A stretch of 64,000 nt of DNA from Solen grandis (lineage: Eukaryota; Mollusca; Bivalvia; Adapedonta; Solenidae). The notes under the pieces are model-generated. The model saw only the letters and a list, made by a program, of their open reading frames with translations. It did no database searches and was not told the DNA's origin. The stretch covers positions 66,057,223 through 66,121,222 of the forward strand of contig CM037784.1 in assembly GCA_021229015.1 (NCBI GenBank), in the 5' to 3' direction. A program made the translations under genes and the position numbers. Positions 9,136-20,690 of this stretch are shown here, one piece after another. Positions within the stretch are counted from its first letter, which is position 1. Each line of letters opens with the position of its first letter.

Positions 9136-12100
9136 TTACACTCTGCTCAAATAGCCATCACCAATATTGTCTGACCCTTTAATGGCAACTATTCTAAATC
9201 TATATGCCTGAAGAATCAGAGCCCACCTCATGACTCTTCTTCTGCTGTCCTTTGCCTTATTAAGATATACAAGTGGCATATGATCCGTTTCCAGAACAAA
9301 CTCTTTGCCGTAATGAAATGACTGAAATTTCTATATGCCCCAAACAACAGCAAGACATTCTTTTTCCATAACAGAGTAATTTACCTCTCGGGGTAAAAGC
9401 TTTCTGCTAGCATATGCAACTGGAAACTTACCCATTTCATCTTCTTGTAGCAGGACTGCTCCAAGTCCACAACTGGATGCATCTGTCCTAAGAATAAAAC
9501 ACTCACCTAAGTCTGGTAATCTAAGTATCGGGGTTTTGATCAAACTTTGTTTCAATGATTGAAAAGCGGTTACATGTGGCGATTGCCAAATAAGATTGTT
9601 TAGTCTACCTTTCTTGGTCAAGTCTGTCAATGGAACAGCAATTGTTGCAAAGTTTGGGATAAACTTACGATAATAGCCTACCATTCCCAAAAATGACCTC
9701 AGCTGAGTTTTTGTGTTTGGCCTCGCCGCCTTAGTAATAGCACTCACTTTTCTGGAGTAGGCTTGATGGAATGTCCTCCTATCAAATGTCCTAAAAACGC
9801 AAGCTGTTGGTAGCCAACCAGACATTTAGAGGGCCGTGCTGTAAGTCCTACAGACTGTAACCTATCAAATACTTTTTCCAAGACACAAAGGTGCTCATCC
9901 CATGTTTCCGAAAATACAAGGATGTCATCTAGGAAGTTGTCAACTCCCGTCAATCCTTTCAGTAATTTTCTCATGATTCGACTGAACACTCCGGTAGCTG
10001 TGGCAAGTCCAAAGGGCATTCTGCAAAATTGCCAAAGCCCTTTGCTAGTGGCAAAGCTGGTAAATTGTTTGCAGTCTTCAGCTAATGGAATCTGTTCAGT
10101 AACCTTTTGAAAGATCAATTTTTGTGAAATACTTACCTTTTGTAAGCTTAGAAAATATTTCCTCTGGAATTGGCATAGGTTCAGCATCAAAGACTGTCAT
10201 CTGATTGATTTTCCTGAAATCAATGCAGAACCTATTTGAACCATCTGGTTTTTTAACAATAACTACAGGTGAACTGTATGACGACTTTGATGGCTCAATG
10301 ATGCCCATCTTAAGCATATTTTCAACCTCCATGTCAATGGTTTCCTTCACCGCATGTGGGACAGGATAAGGTTTGGTCCTTATCGGTTCGGCTGACATCA
10401 GTTTAATGGTATGCTCACTAAGGTTTGTTTTTCCTGGGACGTCAGTCAGAACCCCTTCCCATTTATGAAATAATTTCCCTAGTTGCTCTTTCTGAGTAGA
10501 ATTGAGATTTTTGTCTATGACAACATCTTGAATTCCTTCTGATCCTTCCACAAGTGGATAATCAATTTCTCTACATTCTTTGTGAAAATCACTTATAGCA
10601 GTTGGTTTAGTTTTGGTGTGATTTTCTTCCGGCACATCTTCAATCATGGCTGCCGTAACTTGTTTCAATATTCCCGGATTCTGTTGACTGTCCTCTAGAT
10701 CATAGACTCGCTCTGTATATCTTTTGAGCATGTTGACATGATATGTCTTCATCTTTTCCCCAACTTGTAATTTGTAATCTGTCTCTCCAATTTTCTCTGT
10801 AACTGTAAATGGCCCCATCCATTGCATTAACAGTTTGTTTGTGTTTGTAGGTAATAACACCAGTGCCTTGTCTCCTACTTGCAATTTTCTTTCCCTTGCT
10901 CTCTTGTCATAGTTCCTCTTGTATCGTTTTTGCAATTCCTCATTTGCAGCTTGAAGTGTCTTCTCCAGTCTTGTGCGCAAGTCCAACACATACTGGTAGA
11001 CAACTTTCACTTCATCTGTATCAAATTCTTTGGTCATTAGCTCTTTCAAAATCATCATTGGTCCTCGCACTGTCCGACCATACAGCAACTCAAACGAAGA
11101 AAATCCAGTACTTGCTTGTGGTGCTTCACGATAAGCAAATAATGCAGGTTCCACATACTTGTCCCAATCTTTAGGCCTCTCGTCACTCATTCGTTTGATA
11201 ATGGATTTCAAGGTGCCGTTAAACTTTTCACAAGTCCATTACATTGGGGATGGTAAGGTGTTGTTACTAACTGCTTTATTGAAAGCAAGCGGCTGACTTC
11301 TTTCATCAAGCCTGATGTGAATTGTGTCCCTTGGTCGCTGAGAATTTCTCTGGGAACACCTACTCTTGAAAATATCTGCACCAGGGCCTCGGCTACTGTC
11401 TCTGTTTCAATAGTTTTCAGAGGTGTGGCTTCTGGATATCTGGTTGCATAGTCCACCACTGTCAAGATGTATCTGTATCCTCTCTCACTAACAGGCGTAA
11501 TTGGTCCAATGAGATCAATTGCTACCCTCTGAAATGGAGTGTCAATTACAGGCATTTCCACCAGTGGAACTTTTGACAACTTCCCTTTTTGCATCATACG
11601 CTGGCATTTGTCGCATGAGGCGCAATAACGTTTCACATCGGCAATACGTCCTGGCCAATGAAATTGTGAAATGATCTTGTCTGCTGTCTTTTGTGTCCCT
11701 AAGTGACCTCCAAATAGACTTTCATGTGCTATTTTCATGACATCTTTCCGATATCTTGTCGGTACCATTATCTGCCTAATCTCTTGCCCGTTTGCTATCT
11801 TTGGCGACTTGAATTCTCTAAAAAGAATTCCATTCTTTTTAAAGAATCTGTAAGTATTTAACTTACCTGAGTCTCTGGTCTCTCCTGATCTGCAAAGCTC
11901 TCTCGCAGTATCCAGGGTTTTATCCTCTTCTTGATGTGCCCTCAGATCTGTGGAATGTATTTCACCAATTTCTTTTGGAACCTTCATTGGTTTCACTGGC
12001 CTCATCTTCTCCCTCTGCACTTGACTTCTTGTCCCGACTGCTGCCAAATTCACAGCTGATTTTTCACTCCTATCCTTGATCATCTGGCTATCTTCAATGC

Positions 12101-12617
12101 CCTCACTGATCCCAAGGTTACTAACATTTCCTATAATCAAATCATAAACAGGATTTTGCATGCAAAGTGCTTTAATCTTACCTGTAAAGAATGGTGTCTG
12201 CACATACACCTCTGCAAATGGGAATTTTCTGACCGTACCATCTATCAGAACACAATGCTGCGCTTCCCCAGTGTACTGATGGTCTTCAACCAGGGAGGAT
12301 TTAACCACTACGGTAGAACACCCCGTATCTTTAAGTACATTAACCTTATACTTACCTACATACCCTTCTGCTTCTGGCATGTTTTGTCGCAACTTGGATC
12401 CACATGCAGCTGACATAACTGGTATATTATGCCCACATTTTAATTCTGCCACACCACGTGACACACAACAAGCTGATAAGTCACTCTTGAACTCTAACTG
12501 CTCTAGGTTTAAACTCACCTGTGGGTCTATCAGTATACTTACCTCTGAAGTTTTCCTGATACTTACCGTTTGGGTTGTGGTTGCCTCTTTCTCTTCCCTT
12601 ATAAGCATATGACACAT
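9136..12617 (-). pseudogene. pol: Decayed pol: protease, integrase, reverse transcriptase, RNase H
   Basis: Read on the minus strand. The retropepsin motif KDTGCS lies near 12329. The integrase HHCC finger is near 11720-11600, followed by catalytic Asp in AIDLIGP (about 11516) and SDQGTQF (about 11336), and a GPF-type C-terminal domain (about 10810). RT has CIDFRKIN, FTKIDLSKGY and the active-site FLDDILVF. RNase H begins with TDASSCGLGAVL (about 9485). The integrase C-terminus and the start of RT share one uninterrupted frame (11211-10096), so the integrase-before-RT order is original. Breaks: a frame change near 11225 at the expected third catalytic (Glu) codon of integrase, frame changes near 10095 and 9746, and a TAG near 9332 inside RNase H. 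The final in-frame stop is at 9136-9138. Confidence 0.9.
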
Positions 12618-13492
12618 TTTGATTATGCCTACCTGAAGGACAGTCCTTGATTTTATGTTCTAGGCTTCCACACTGGAAACAAGCCTTCCTTGCTTCTGGT
12701 TTCCTATTTTTACCCTGAAACATAAAGCTCTTACCCCCATGGGCCTCAAGATACTGTTCTGAAAACTGAACCATTTCCACTATGGAACCAATTTTCCTCT
12801 CTTTAAGAAATGTACTAAGCGCAGGACTACAAGCCTCTAAAAATTGCTCTCGAACAAAAAGATCCCTTAAGCCATCAAATGACTTTTCAACATCACCTAA
12901 CTCCATCCATCTACTTAAGTAATGCTGAACTCTAGAAACAAACTGACCTGGAGTTTCACCAACAGCTGGTGTTGCTGTTCTAAACTTTTGATGAAATCCC
13001 TCTTCAGTTAATTCAAAAAATTTTAATAAGGCTGCTTTCAGCACAATAATCAGTAGACTCAGCAGGTGTTAACCTGCAGTATACTGCTAAAGCCCTACCT
13101 TTCAAAAGTGCACCCAAATTAAGACCCCAGTTTTCCACTTTCCAACTGACAGTTTCAGCATAACGTTCAAAACGAAGCAAATATTCATCTATATTTTCTT
13201 TGGTCTCATCAAATGGGGGAAGTTCAGGTATTCGTGCCTTACACCCTTCATTCTCTTCTACCCGATCTCTGTTCTCACATGCTCTCTTTATCCTCTCTCG
13301 TTCTAACTCTAATTTCTCTTTCTCTATTGACAGCTTCTCTTTCTCAATTTCTCTAGCAAACGCTCTCTCCTGTCTCTGCTTCCAGCTTCTCTTTCTCAAT
13401 TTACTTTGTTCAGTTACAAAATTTCTTAGTTCTTCATCTTTCAATCCCATCTCTTTCCCTAATTTCAACAAATTCTCACAAAGCAAATCCAT
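12481..13492 (-). pseudogene. gag: Decayed gag with SCAN-like capsid segment and zinc knuckle
   Basis: Two overlapping frames, 13492-13013 and 13044-12481, together make a gag split by a 1-bp gain near 13045. The N-terminal part is a charged Glu/Lys/Arg coiled coil. The capsid part contains GETPGQFVSRVQHYLSRWM followed by DLFVREQFLEACSPAL, the pattern of SCAN domains (G-x-x-P...L...RW...L...EQFL...P). The capsid of Gmr1-like elements is the accepted ancestor of vertebrate SCAN domains (recalled). A CCHC knuckle C-x2-C-x4-H-x4-C (CFQCGSLEHKIKDC) follows near 12680. Gag packages RNA and forms the particle. Confidence 0.85.
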
Positions 13493-13876
13493 ACTTTTTT
13501 TTCAAATAATATTGACAATCAAATAACAATTACAATAAATTGAATATTAAATATGAGGATTTTACAAAAGTCTTACACTAACTGACCCTAAACAGTGATT
13601 TTTGTTCTGAACAATAATGTTACATGTTATACAAGAATATATGTTTTAATAATTACACTCGAGCCGGTAATCCTAAATGTTCACTGACCACTGGAATGCA
13701 AGGCAATAAATCACTTTGGCCAAGCAGACACCAAATGGAACTGATAAGTGGAAACAACGCCTCAGCAGAATACCGTTATCTGTAGTACACAGCGTGTCTA
13801 AATACACCTCACGCTGAGATCTTCATCTGCACTGACCACAGTGTATCAGTATACTTATCTGGTGTTTAATAGCATC
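13493..13876 (-). other. 5' untranslated leader of the retrotransposon
   Basis: No open frame. This is the leader between the primer site and gag. Confidence 0.6.
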
Positions 13877-13894
13877 ACCCCACCCGTACTACCA
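13877..13894 (-). other. Putative tRNA primer-binding site
   Basis: On the minus strand 'tggtagtacgggtgggg' begins with TGG (the complement of tRNA 3' CCA) four bases after the 5' LTR end. The tRNA species was not identified. Confidence 0.5.
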
Positions 13895-13898
13895 AAGT

Positions 13899-14141
13899 TG
13901 TCACGATGCCACTTGCGATGAAGTGGAAGACTTAATTTTTGGGGTTACATGTCTGTCAGCGGCTTATCTAGTTAAATGCTGGTCTGGACCCTCTGCTTCA
14001 TAGGCTCATGGGCTAAACTGGTCTTTAAAATGATGAGTCTAGAGTGATCAGCAATCCTTTAGGTGGTGAAGTATAAACCAACAACAACATGTACTAATAA
14101 TCACAACCATATTTTCTAAATCTGTATACAACATTGTTACA
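13899..14141 (-). repeat. 5' LTR, internally deleted (243 bp)
   Basis: It is identical in plan to the left LTR but lacks about 570 bp between 'ttttggggtta' and 'catgtctgtcag'. The deletion falls at a short 'gggtt' repeat present on both sides in the longer LTR. Confidence 0.88.
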
Positions 14142-14146
14142 ATATT

Positions 14147-16327
14147 GATTCAGTTTTTTCAAAATCTGTATGGAATTTATAAACATGTCATTAATGACGG
14201 CAAAAGATGAGTAGAGTGACTGACTTGCACTCTGATAAGGATTTATACTGTTTTCTTTTGATCACAATATCTATAGAATCTGACGGTGTATATCCGACTC
14301 AGATTGAACAATATAACTAGAATAATGCAGATACTTGAAAACTGGACTTGGGTTGGGTATTTGTATGCAGATTCTGATATTTATCAAGTGGTTAAGAGGT
14401 AAACCTTCTTTTTTTAAACCATTTTTTTGGGGTAAAATTTAGCTGGTTCATCAAAGCTATTCTGATCATGCGTCATCCGTAATCAGCAGTTTACATTAAC
14501 AGACAAAGCTGAAACCACTGAGAAGAAATTGGTGGAATTTGGCATGAATGATCATTGTTTGACCATCCTTAAATGTTGCTAAATTAACCCAATCAATGCA
14601 TAACTATGTTTCCCATGGCAACCAAGATATTTTTATTGAAAAAAAAAAATAATTTTAAAAATTATATCATCAGAAACCAAATGTCAGAATTTAAGTTTCA
14701 TTTGGCACAAATGGTTGCATCATAGCCCTCTGCTATAATGATTAAAAGAAAGATGTCCTTTGAAAAAAAATAGGCTCCTAGTTCCTTTACATATACTGTT
14801 AATAAAAAAAAATCTGTAGAACCAATGGTCAAAAAACAATAACAAAACAAGGTTCCAAGTTGGTTTAGCTTGTTATCCACCAGGTAAAATAAAATGAGAG
14901 TGCCTTTAATTAAAACTCGCAAATTCCCAGACTTATTCGCAAATTATTGTACTTTCATTAGGCTGTTTGTCTACAACTTCTTCAAAAATGGCGTGTTTCA
15001 ATATTTATACTGATTTTCATTTTATTTGTTTGCATATGTGTGTTTAATTTGTCGATTTCAGATTATGTGCTTAGTTCATTGATATCACCAGATTTAATAT
15101 TAAATCAGACGTGTTTCCATTAGAAACCGGGACTTGTGTAAAATCCGGCTTCCAAGGTCAAAACGAGGGTGTGGGTAACTTTTATTGAATGAAAATTAAA
15201 TTGATACCGTAATTTAAACTTTAATAATTATAACAATAATTAGAAAATAAAGCCAAATCAAGTATTAATATTTATTAGGGGAAATATTTAGGGTATATAT
15301 GTGTCCACGTGTTGTGTACCTAGTTGACAGACCAGACCCAACTTTTATACTAGTTCTACAACAACATGCCTGTGTATATTGCGCTTGTCATATTTAAAAC
15401 AAGCCAGGATTGTTTAGTTTTGATGATGTTCTTGATAATTTTATTGAAATATTATTTAGACATGGTAAAAATGTTAAAACCAAAATTTTCATTCGCAAAA
15501 AAATGCTAGTGGTTTAAAATGGAACTCGCAAACTTCATTTTCTCCTCGCGTTTTTGCTGAAATTCGAGTGTTAATTTTGAGCCCTGTAGACCCATTCTTT
15601 GTATTTAGTAATCAAAATGCTGTTAGTTGGATGTAAAATTCATCCGACATCTGTTTAATAAATGATGCCTCATGAGTTTTACATGATCATTTCATGGTAT
15701 TAAAGGTTAATGAAAGTCATACTTGTAAGTAAAAATTAAAGGTATTTTTTTATCAGAAGAGGACCAATCTTAACATGATTGTTAAACATTGTTATCAAAA
15801 TCCATTTTGCATCTCTTCCTCATCATCATTCATCATAATTATAATCACCAGCATCATCGTCATCACATTGTACTCTGATGTTATAGCCTAATATACACGT
15901 ACATATTATTACATGTATCTCCGAAACCACCTGGCTGGAATTGGGTAAAACATTCCTAGATAAACTGTTATTAAGCCTTGATGTGCCTGCTGTGTTCAAG
16001 TATAAAATGATTTTCAATACAAAATTGATTGTAAGCATTATGTTGTGTGTGACCTGCTGTAAGCAGAGGGGACACATAGGGGTCACTTTTCAGTTGTCTG
16101 TCCGTCACTCTCGTCACCCTTCTGCAGGTGACACATCTGTTCTAAAGAAGAACATGTTTCCATCTATGTTTCTTCCTTCCAACCACTGTGTTAAGAGTAT
16201 TCAACAGCTATAGTGATAACTCAAATTATTGTGCAAGAACCATGTCTTAATTATATTTATATTTAACAGTGTCCTGGTGATAATTAGTGAGATGCAGATT
16301 TGACAGATTTGTGTACAGTTTATTGTT
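14147..16327. other. Intergenic, nothing identified
   Basis: AT-rich. There is a short (ATC)n-like microsatellite at about 15815-15865. Text near 16070-16130 ('ttgtctgtccgtcactctcg') recalls ends of common bivalve repeats. No supported gene. Confidence 0.5.
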
Positions 16328-17290
16328 AGTTCGACTATTTGAAGAATATGAAAGCTATTGTAGGCGCCCTTGCATTGGCATTGGCGTTGCAGCTTTCGGT
16401 TAAAATTTTTGCATGCAAGCTACTATCCACCTTGTAACCCGATAACCATTTATGGTATTGACTTGAAAGTTTATAGATATGTTCAGGCGCATCAGACAAC
16501 CAAGCTAGATAACTCTTGACTGAATTTAATTTGAATTATAGTCCCTTTTTAACTTAGAAAATTTTGGTTAAAGTTTTGCATGTAAGATCCTCTCTTGCTT
16601 ATATCTCATTATCCATGCATGCGATTGATTTGGAAAATCTTTAATACATTAAGGGATATCATACTTTCAGGTAGTTAACTCTTGAGGGAATATAGTACAA
16701 ATTATGATCCCGTTTTAACTAAGAAATTTGGTTTAAGTTTTGCATGCAAGGTACTTTCATGCTTATATCTCAGTACCCAGGCATTTGATTGATTTGAAAG
16801 ATCTTTAATACATTTAGGGGTATCATACTATCAAGACAGATAACTTTTGATGGAATATTTTAAAAGTTATGGCGCCTTTTTTAACTTAGAAATTTTTCTT
16901 TAAGTTTTGCATTTACGCCACTATCTAGCTTATATCTCAGAAATTGTTTATGGTATTTACTAGAAAGTAAAGGAGTGTATTCAGGGGCATCACAAAAACA
17001 AGGGGGATGACTTTTGGACCGAATTTTATACAAATTATGGCCCTTTTCTAACATGATTAAAGTTTTGCATGCACTGTGTTATTATGCTTATGTCTCAGTA
17101 ACTAAGCATAGGATTGATTTTAGACTTCATAAATATATTAAGAGGTATAACACTATTAAGGTATATAATTTTTGATTATTATTATCCTCAGGGTATGTGA
17201 AGGACAAGAATTCAAATAGATTTCATTTTATTTACCAACAAGCATTTTGAATAGTCGAGCGTGCTGTCCTCTGACAGCTCTTATTTGTCT
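16328..17290 (+). mobile_element. Pearl/Helentron-like non-autonomous element, type B, copy 1
   Basis: Left end 'tcgactatttgaag', then 'tgtaggcgcccttgcattgg'. About five diverged units of ~170 bp follow, each with 'agttttgcatgcaag', 'cttatatctcagtacc' and 'taacttttgatgg'. The right end has 'gaatagtcgagcgt' followed by a hairpin, GCTGTC (17263-17268) and GACAGC (17273-17278). Outer ends carry short inverted TCGACTATT/AATAGTCGA. A second, reversed copy lies at 42525-43651. The pearl family assignment is from memory. Confidence 0.72.
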
Positions 17291-18058
17291 TCAGAAGATT
17301 GTTTGACATATTATTAATTAATGAATCATTGATACTAATTCTGAAATATCAAAACAATATCGATATAAAGGTTATTGTTATAACTTGGTCATCATTCATT
17401 TTATTTTGAAATACTGGATACAGTATAACATTTACTAATTTAGTAAACACTTTTTTTTTTTATTTCGTAATTTTGATAGTACTACTTCTTCATGACTGTT
17501 GAATAAACAGAAAACAATTGGGATATATCCTATTTACAATCAAGGACTAGTGATAACAGAAAGTGTAGGAATGCACTACTGTATTTTACCAAAGATGTAA
17601 ATACCTAGATGTAGCTTCGTGATTTTACGGTCACAAGCTTGTGAATAATTAATTAGAAATGATAACCAATTAATAAAGGATTATGATCATAGCCATAAAT
17701 TTTCCATGATATACCGATGTAGCGTCAATATATTTTTATGTACATATCAGAGTAATGTAGAAGAATTGGGTATTCTTGATTACGTTTGTTAACCGTTGTT
17801 GGTAAAGGGGGATAATCTAGTCATGCATAATTATATCCTCGTATTCTTTTAGTACACGATGTATCTTAGAATGATCAATGAATAGTTTAAAGTGCATAAA
17901 AAAGCTGCATTTGATATTACCTCGACATTTTATATAACCATGTTTTATGTATTTAAAGTTTCAATGTCATAACCCTTATTGTATATATAGGGAACTATGT
18001 CATCTTACAAGGTTCAGAAATGCCATGTTTATCTAAACCTTGAAATGGCCATCCTTTT
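17291..18058. other. Intergenic, nothing identified
   Basis: AT-rich sequence; no coding or repeat signal that I can support. Confidence 0.5.
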
Positions 18059-18455
18059 AAGCTCACCTGTGCACAACGTCCTCAAGGGGAGCTTTCGAGA
18101 TTGCCCTTCGTGCGTCGTCAACAATTTGGCATGTTAACACACTAGAGGCTATATTTTAGCCCAATTTTTATGAAACTTGGTCAGAATGTTTTTCTCCATA
18201 AAACCTTGGACAAGTTCGAACTTGGGTCAAAAAGGTCATGATGTCAAATCTTAGAAAAGCCTTGTTAACGCTTAATAAGCCACATTTTTGACCCAATCTT
18301 CATGAAACTTGGTCAGAATGTTTGTTTTCATAAAATCTTGGACAAGTTCGAAGTTGGGTCATGTGGGGTCAAAAAGAAGGTCAATATGAAAATGCAATAT
18401 ATGTCGATGATCTATAATCATGTGAGCGATTCAGGGCCATTATGGCCCTCTTGTT
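18059..18455 (+). mobile_element. Pearl/Helentron-like element, type C
   Basis: Left end 'aagctcacctgtgcacaacg'. Two core units carrying 'atgaaacttggtcagaatgt' and 'cttggacaagttcgaa' start at 18170 and 18301 (131-bp period). The right end has a perfect hairpin, AGGGCC (18433-18438) and GGCCCT->'ggccct' (18444-18449), followed by 'cttgtt'. This terminus matches the end of the 2033-3000 element. Confidence 0.7.
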
Positions 18456-19536
18456 ATATTAAATTACATGTTGATTTATTAATTTCATTGTCATATTGCT
18501 GTCAAATTTTGCCATATTAAATAGTTATTTCCATTTCGCATTGTTTGTCTTGTAATATTGTCCTTGATAGTTTCTATACTTTAATTCGTGATTCAAAAAC
18601 AGCTGATTGTTGGGACAAATGTCACTTATATCATAGAAATAAACATATCAAAAATCACATCAACATCCAAATACAGCTTTGTAAATGTACCTTTACAGTT
18701 TTCTCAGTAGCTAGGTCAAATGTTCACAAACACTATCATAAACAAAACCATTTGTTATTATGTGTAAACCAGATCAACAATTGACTATTATCCCGGTGTA
18801 GCTATTAGATAGCTTGAAAGATAATTTGAAAATAATTATAAACACTGGAAAACCTGAGACCTTATAGAGATACTTCAGGATTTAATTGCATTTTGGTGGT
18901 TATTTGGACTCTAATGATTCAATTGCATGTTGATAGTTATTTGTTTGAACAGCCCCAATGTTGTACATCATGTACATTGATCTACCCCTTATTTTAAATA
19001 TCAATAGGAACAAAAAAGGAAGAAAGTTTTTTTTTTGTTTTCTTTTTTTTTTTATTTGCATTAAACAAATAGAAGTCCATCGTAGCAACCGATTGAATAG
19101 CTGTCTTACAAGTGAATAGCTGACACGATAGGTCACGTGATCGGCTAGTGTAGTTGATCAGGTTATGATTACTGTAGAATCATTAATTTTCTTTGACATT
19201 AAATTTCGTTGATTATGTACCTAAGGGAATTCCATGGGTACATTTATTAGTGGATCTATGTTAAAGAAACCGTGAGGTCTATATAAGAGACAAGTTTCGT
19301 GGGGTTAAAATATCGTAGATGAAACCCATCACAAAATCAACGAAAATAAGTGTCTTTCAAAAATTAATGATTTCGCACTATATTTGCAGATTAATAGAAC
19401 ATTGCTTAAGAATGTGATTAAAACGAAATATATTGTGCCTTATTACTATAATTGTCTGACATGCATTGGTTTTGTACTGCCAGACTTGTAAATTAGTGAA
19501 AGATACATAAAACTACCAAAATAATCTGTGCTGGTA
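18456..19536. other. Intergenic, nothing identified
   Basis: AT-rich. Short random frames only; poly-T runs near 19028-19056. No supported gene. Confidence 0.5.
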
Positions 19537-19735
19537 TAGCTCCCTTGCTTGGCGCTCAATATATAAGGGTAGTTTCAGGACTGGTTGGCCAGATGTCAGG
19601 ATAATTTGTCTCTGTGTGGTATCATACCACATGTCTACGGCGTGATACTGCAGTGTGACAGCACTATATCTCTCAAGTAGACATCGTCTCCAAATGACCG
19701 AAATCCTGTCGGTGGGACGTTAAACACAGCAAACA
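19537..19735 (+). repeat. SINE body and 3' end
   Basis: Contains 'cttggcgctcaatatataag', 'ggtatcataccacatgtcta', 'gcgtgatactgcagtgtgac' and the terminal 'gtcggtgggacgttaaacac'. The last of these is the complement-orientation equivalent of the 'taacgtcccaccgac' seen at 44370 and 50945. The tRNA head is not evident. Confidence 0.7.
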
Positions 19736-20210
19736 ATTCTTAATAATATAAATTCGTTAGAAAAACATGAAATAAAATATTCAACATTTTCCCGATGGTG
19801 ATGCTTTTTTAAGTCATTAAGTATATATGTATATGTAATTTTTGGAAGCGTTATATGTCCTTATGTATTAATACAGATGCAACAACCATCAAAACTGAAG
19901 TAATCTATTTCAACATCTTCGACCTTTTTTGCTTTTCTTATTCCCTCTTTCAAAACGATGGCAGTGTGTATTTCTTCGGGCTGCTTGCACGTGCATCCGG
20001 AACATTGCCTAAGAGAACTGAAAAACAGCCACATGATTGTGTTATACTTAATTGTAAGGCGTTTTTAGACCATTTAATGACAAGAAAGAAGAATCGGAAC
20101 GAAATAAACTCATTATCTTGCTGAAGGTACAACAGAAATAGTGTTTAAATATGTAAATGAATAATTGATAATAATAAACCTGCCAGTTTTTTTGTTGTTT
20201 TTTTTTCATT
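19736..20210. other. Intergenic, nothing identified
   Basis: AT-rich. A frame at 19855-20124 shows no family features. Confidence 0.4.
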
Positions 20211-20392
20211 TATATATTTGTGTGTGTATCTGTGTATGTGCAAACTGGTTTGAGTTGTGTATTCGTATGTGCATGTGTATATTTGTGTATGCATGCACAA
20301 AAATACAATGAAAAACACAAATCTATACATGTACATACGAATACACAACTCAAACCAATTAGAACATACACAGATACACACACAAATATATA
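20211..20392. repeat. Long inverted repeat (77-bp arms) in TG/CA-rich sequence
   Basis: Arm 20211-20287 and the reverse complement of 20316-20392 align over 77 bp without gaps, with 6 mismatches (92% identity) and a 28-bp spacer. The arms carry non-repetitive text such as 'ggtttgagttgtgtattcgt', so this is not just a dinucleotide coincidence. Transcripts would fold to a long hairpin. Confidence 0.9.
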
Positions 20393-20524
20393 CACATATA
20401 TAGACACATACACACATATATACACATATATATATACACATCATGGCATGAAAATCATAAAATTGTTTATCATAGGATTCATCATGTACATGTAATATTC
20501 CGATAGTTTATTTATTAATGTCAA

Positions 20525-20690
20525 CTGATACAAATCCCTCTTGATGGTTACAGGGTTTGGCCAGTACTTGGCGCCTTGGTAGGTCATGGAAAACCTTGCC
20601 CCCAACGGGGTTTGAACCCACATCCTTCGGATCCACAATCGGGTATGCAACCATTGGACCAAAGCGTACCGATCGACTTCTGTCTGACCT
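20525..20690 (-). repeat. tRNA-headed SINE, second family
   Basis: On the minus strand the head 'tggtccaatggttgcatacc' is followed by B box 'gggttcaaacccc', then 'aaggttttccatgaccta' and 'aaggcgccaagtactggcca'. The body differs from the 19537 family. Confidence 0.65.

Larger units (their letters stand above)
8250..14141 (-). mobile_element. Complete LTR retrotransposon, Gmr1-type Ty3/Gypsy relative
   Basis: Both ends are LTRs bounded by TG...CA, flanked by the perfect 5-bp duplication ATATT (8245-8249 and 14142-14146). On the minus strand the order is 5' LTR, primer site, gag, protease, integrase, reverse transcriptase, RNase H, polypurine tract, 3' LTR. Integrase ahead of RT is the Ty1/copia order, yet the RT and integrase are Ty3/Gypsy-like; this combination is known from Gmr1 elements. 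Five single-site lesions in gag-pol and an LTR deletion make this copy inactive. Confidence 0.93.

Noticed and set aside
20145..20495. Overlapping Tyr/Cys/Val- and Thr/His-rich frames on both strands
   Set aside because: They read through TG/CA-rich inverted-repeat sequence; both strands look alike because the locus is a palindrome.
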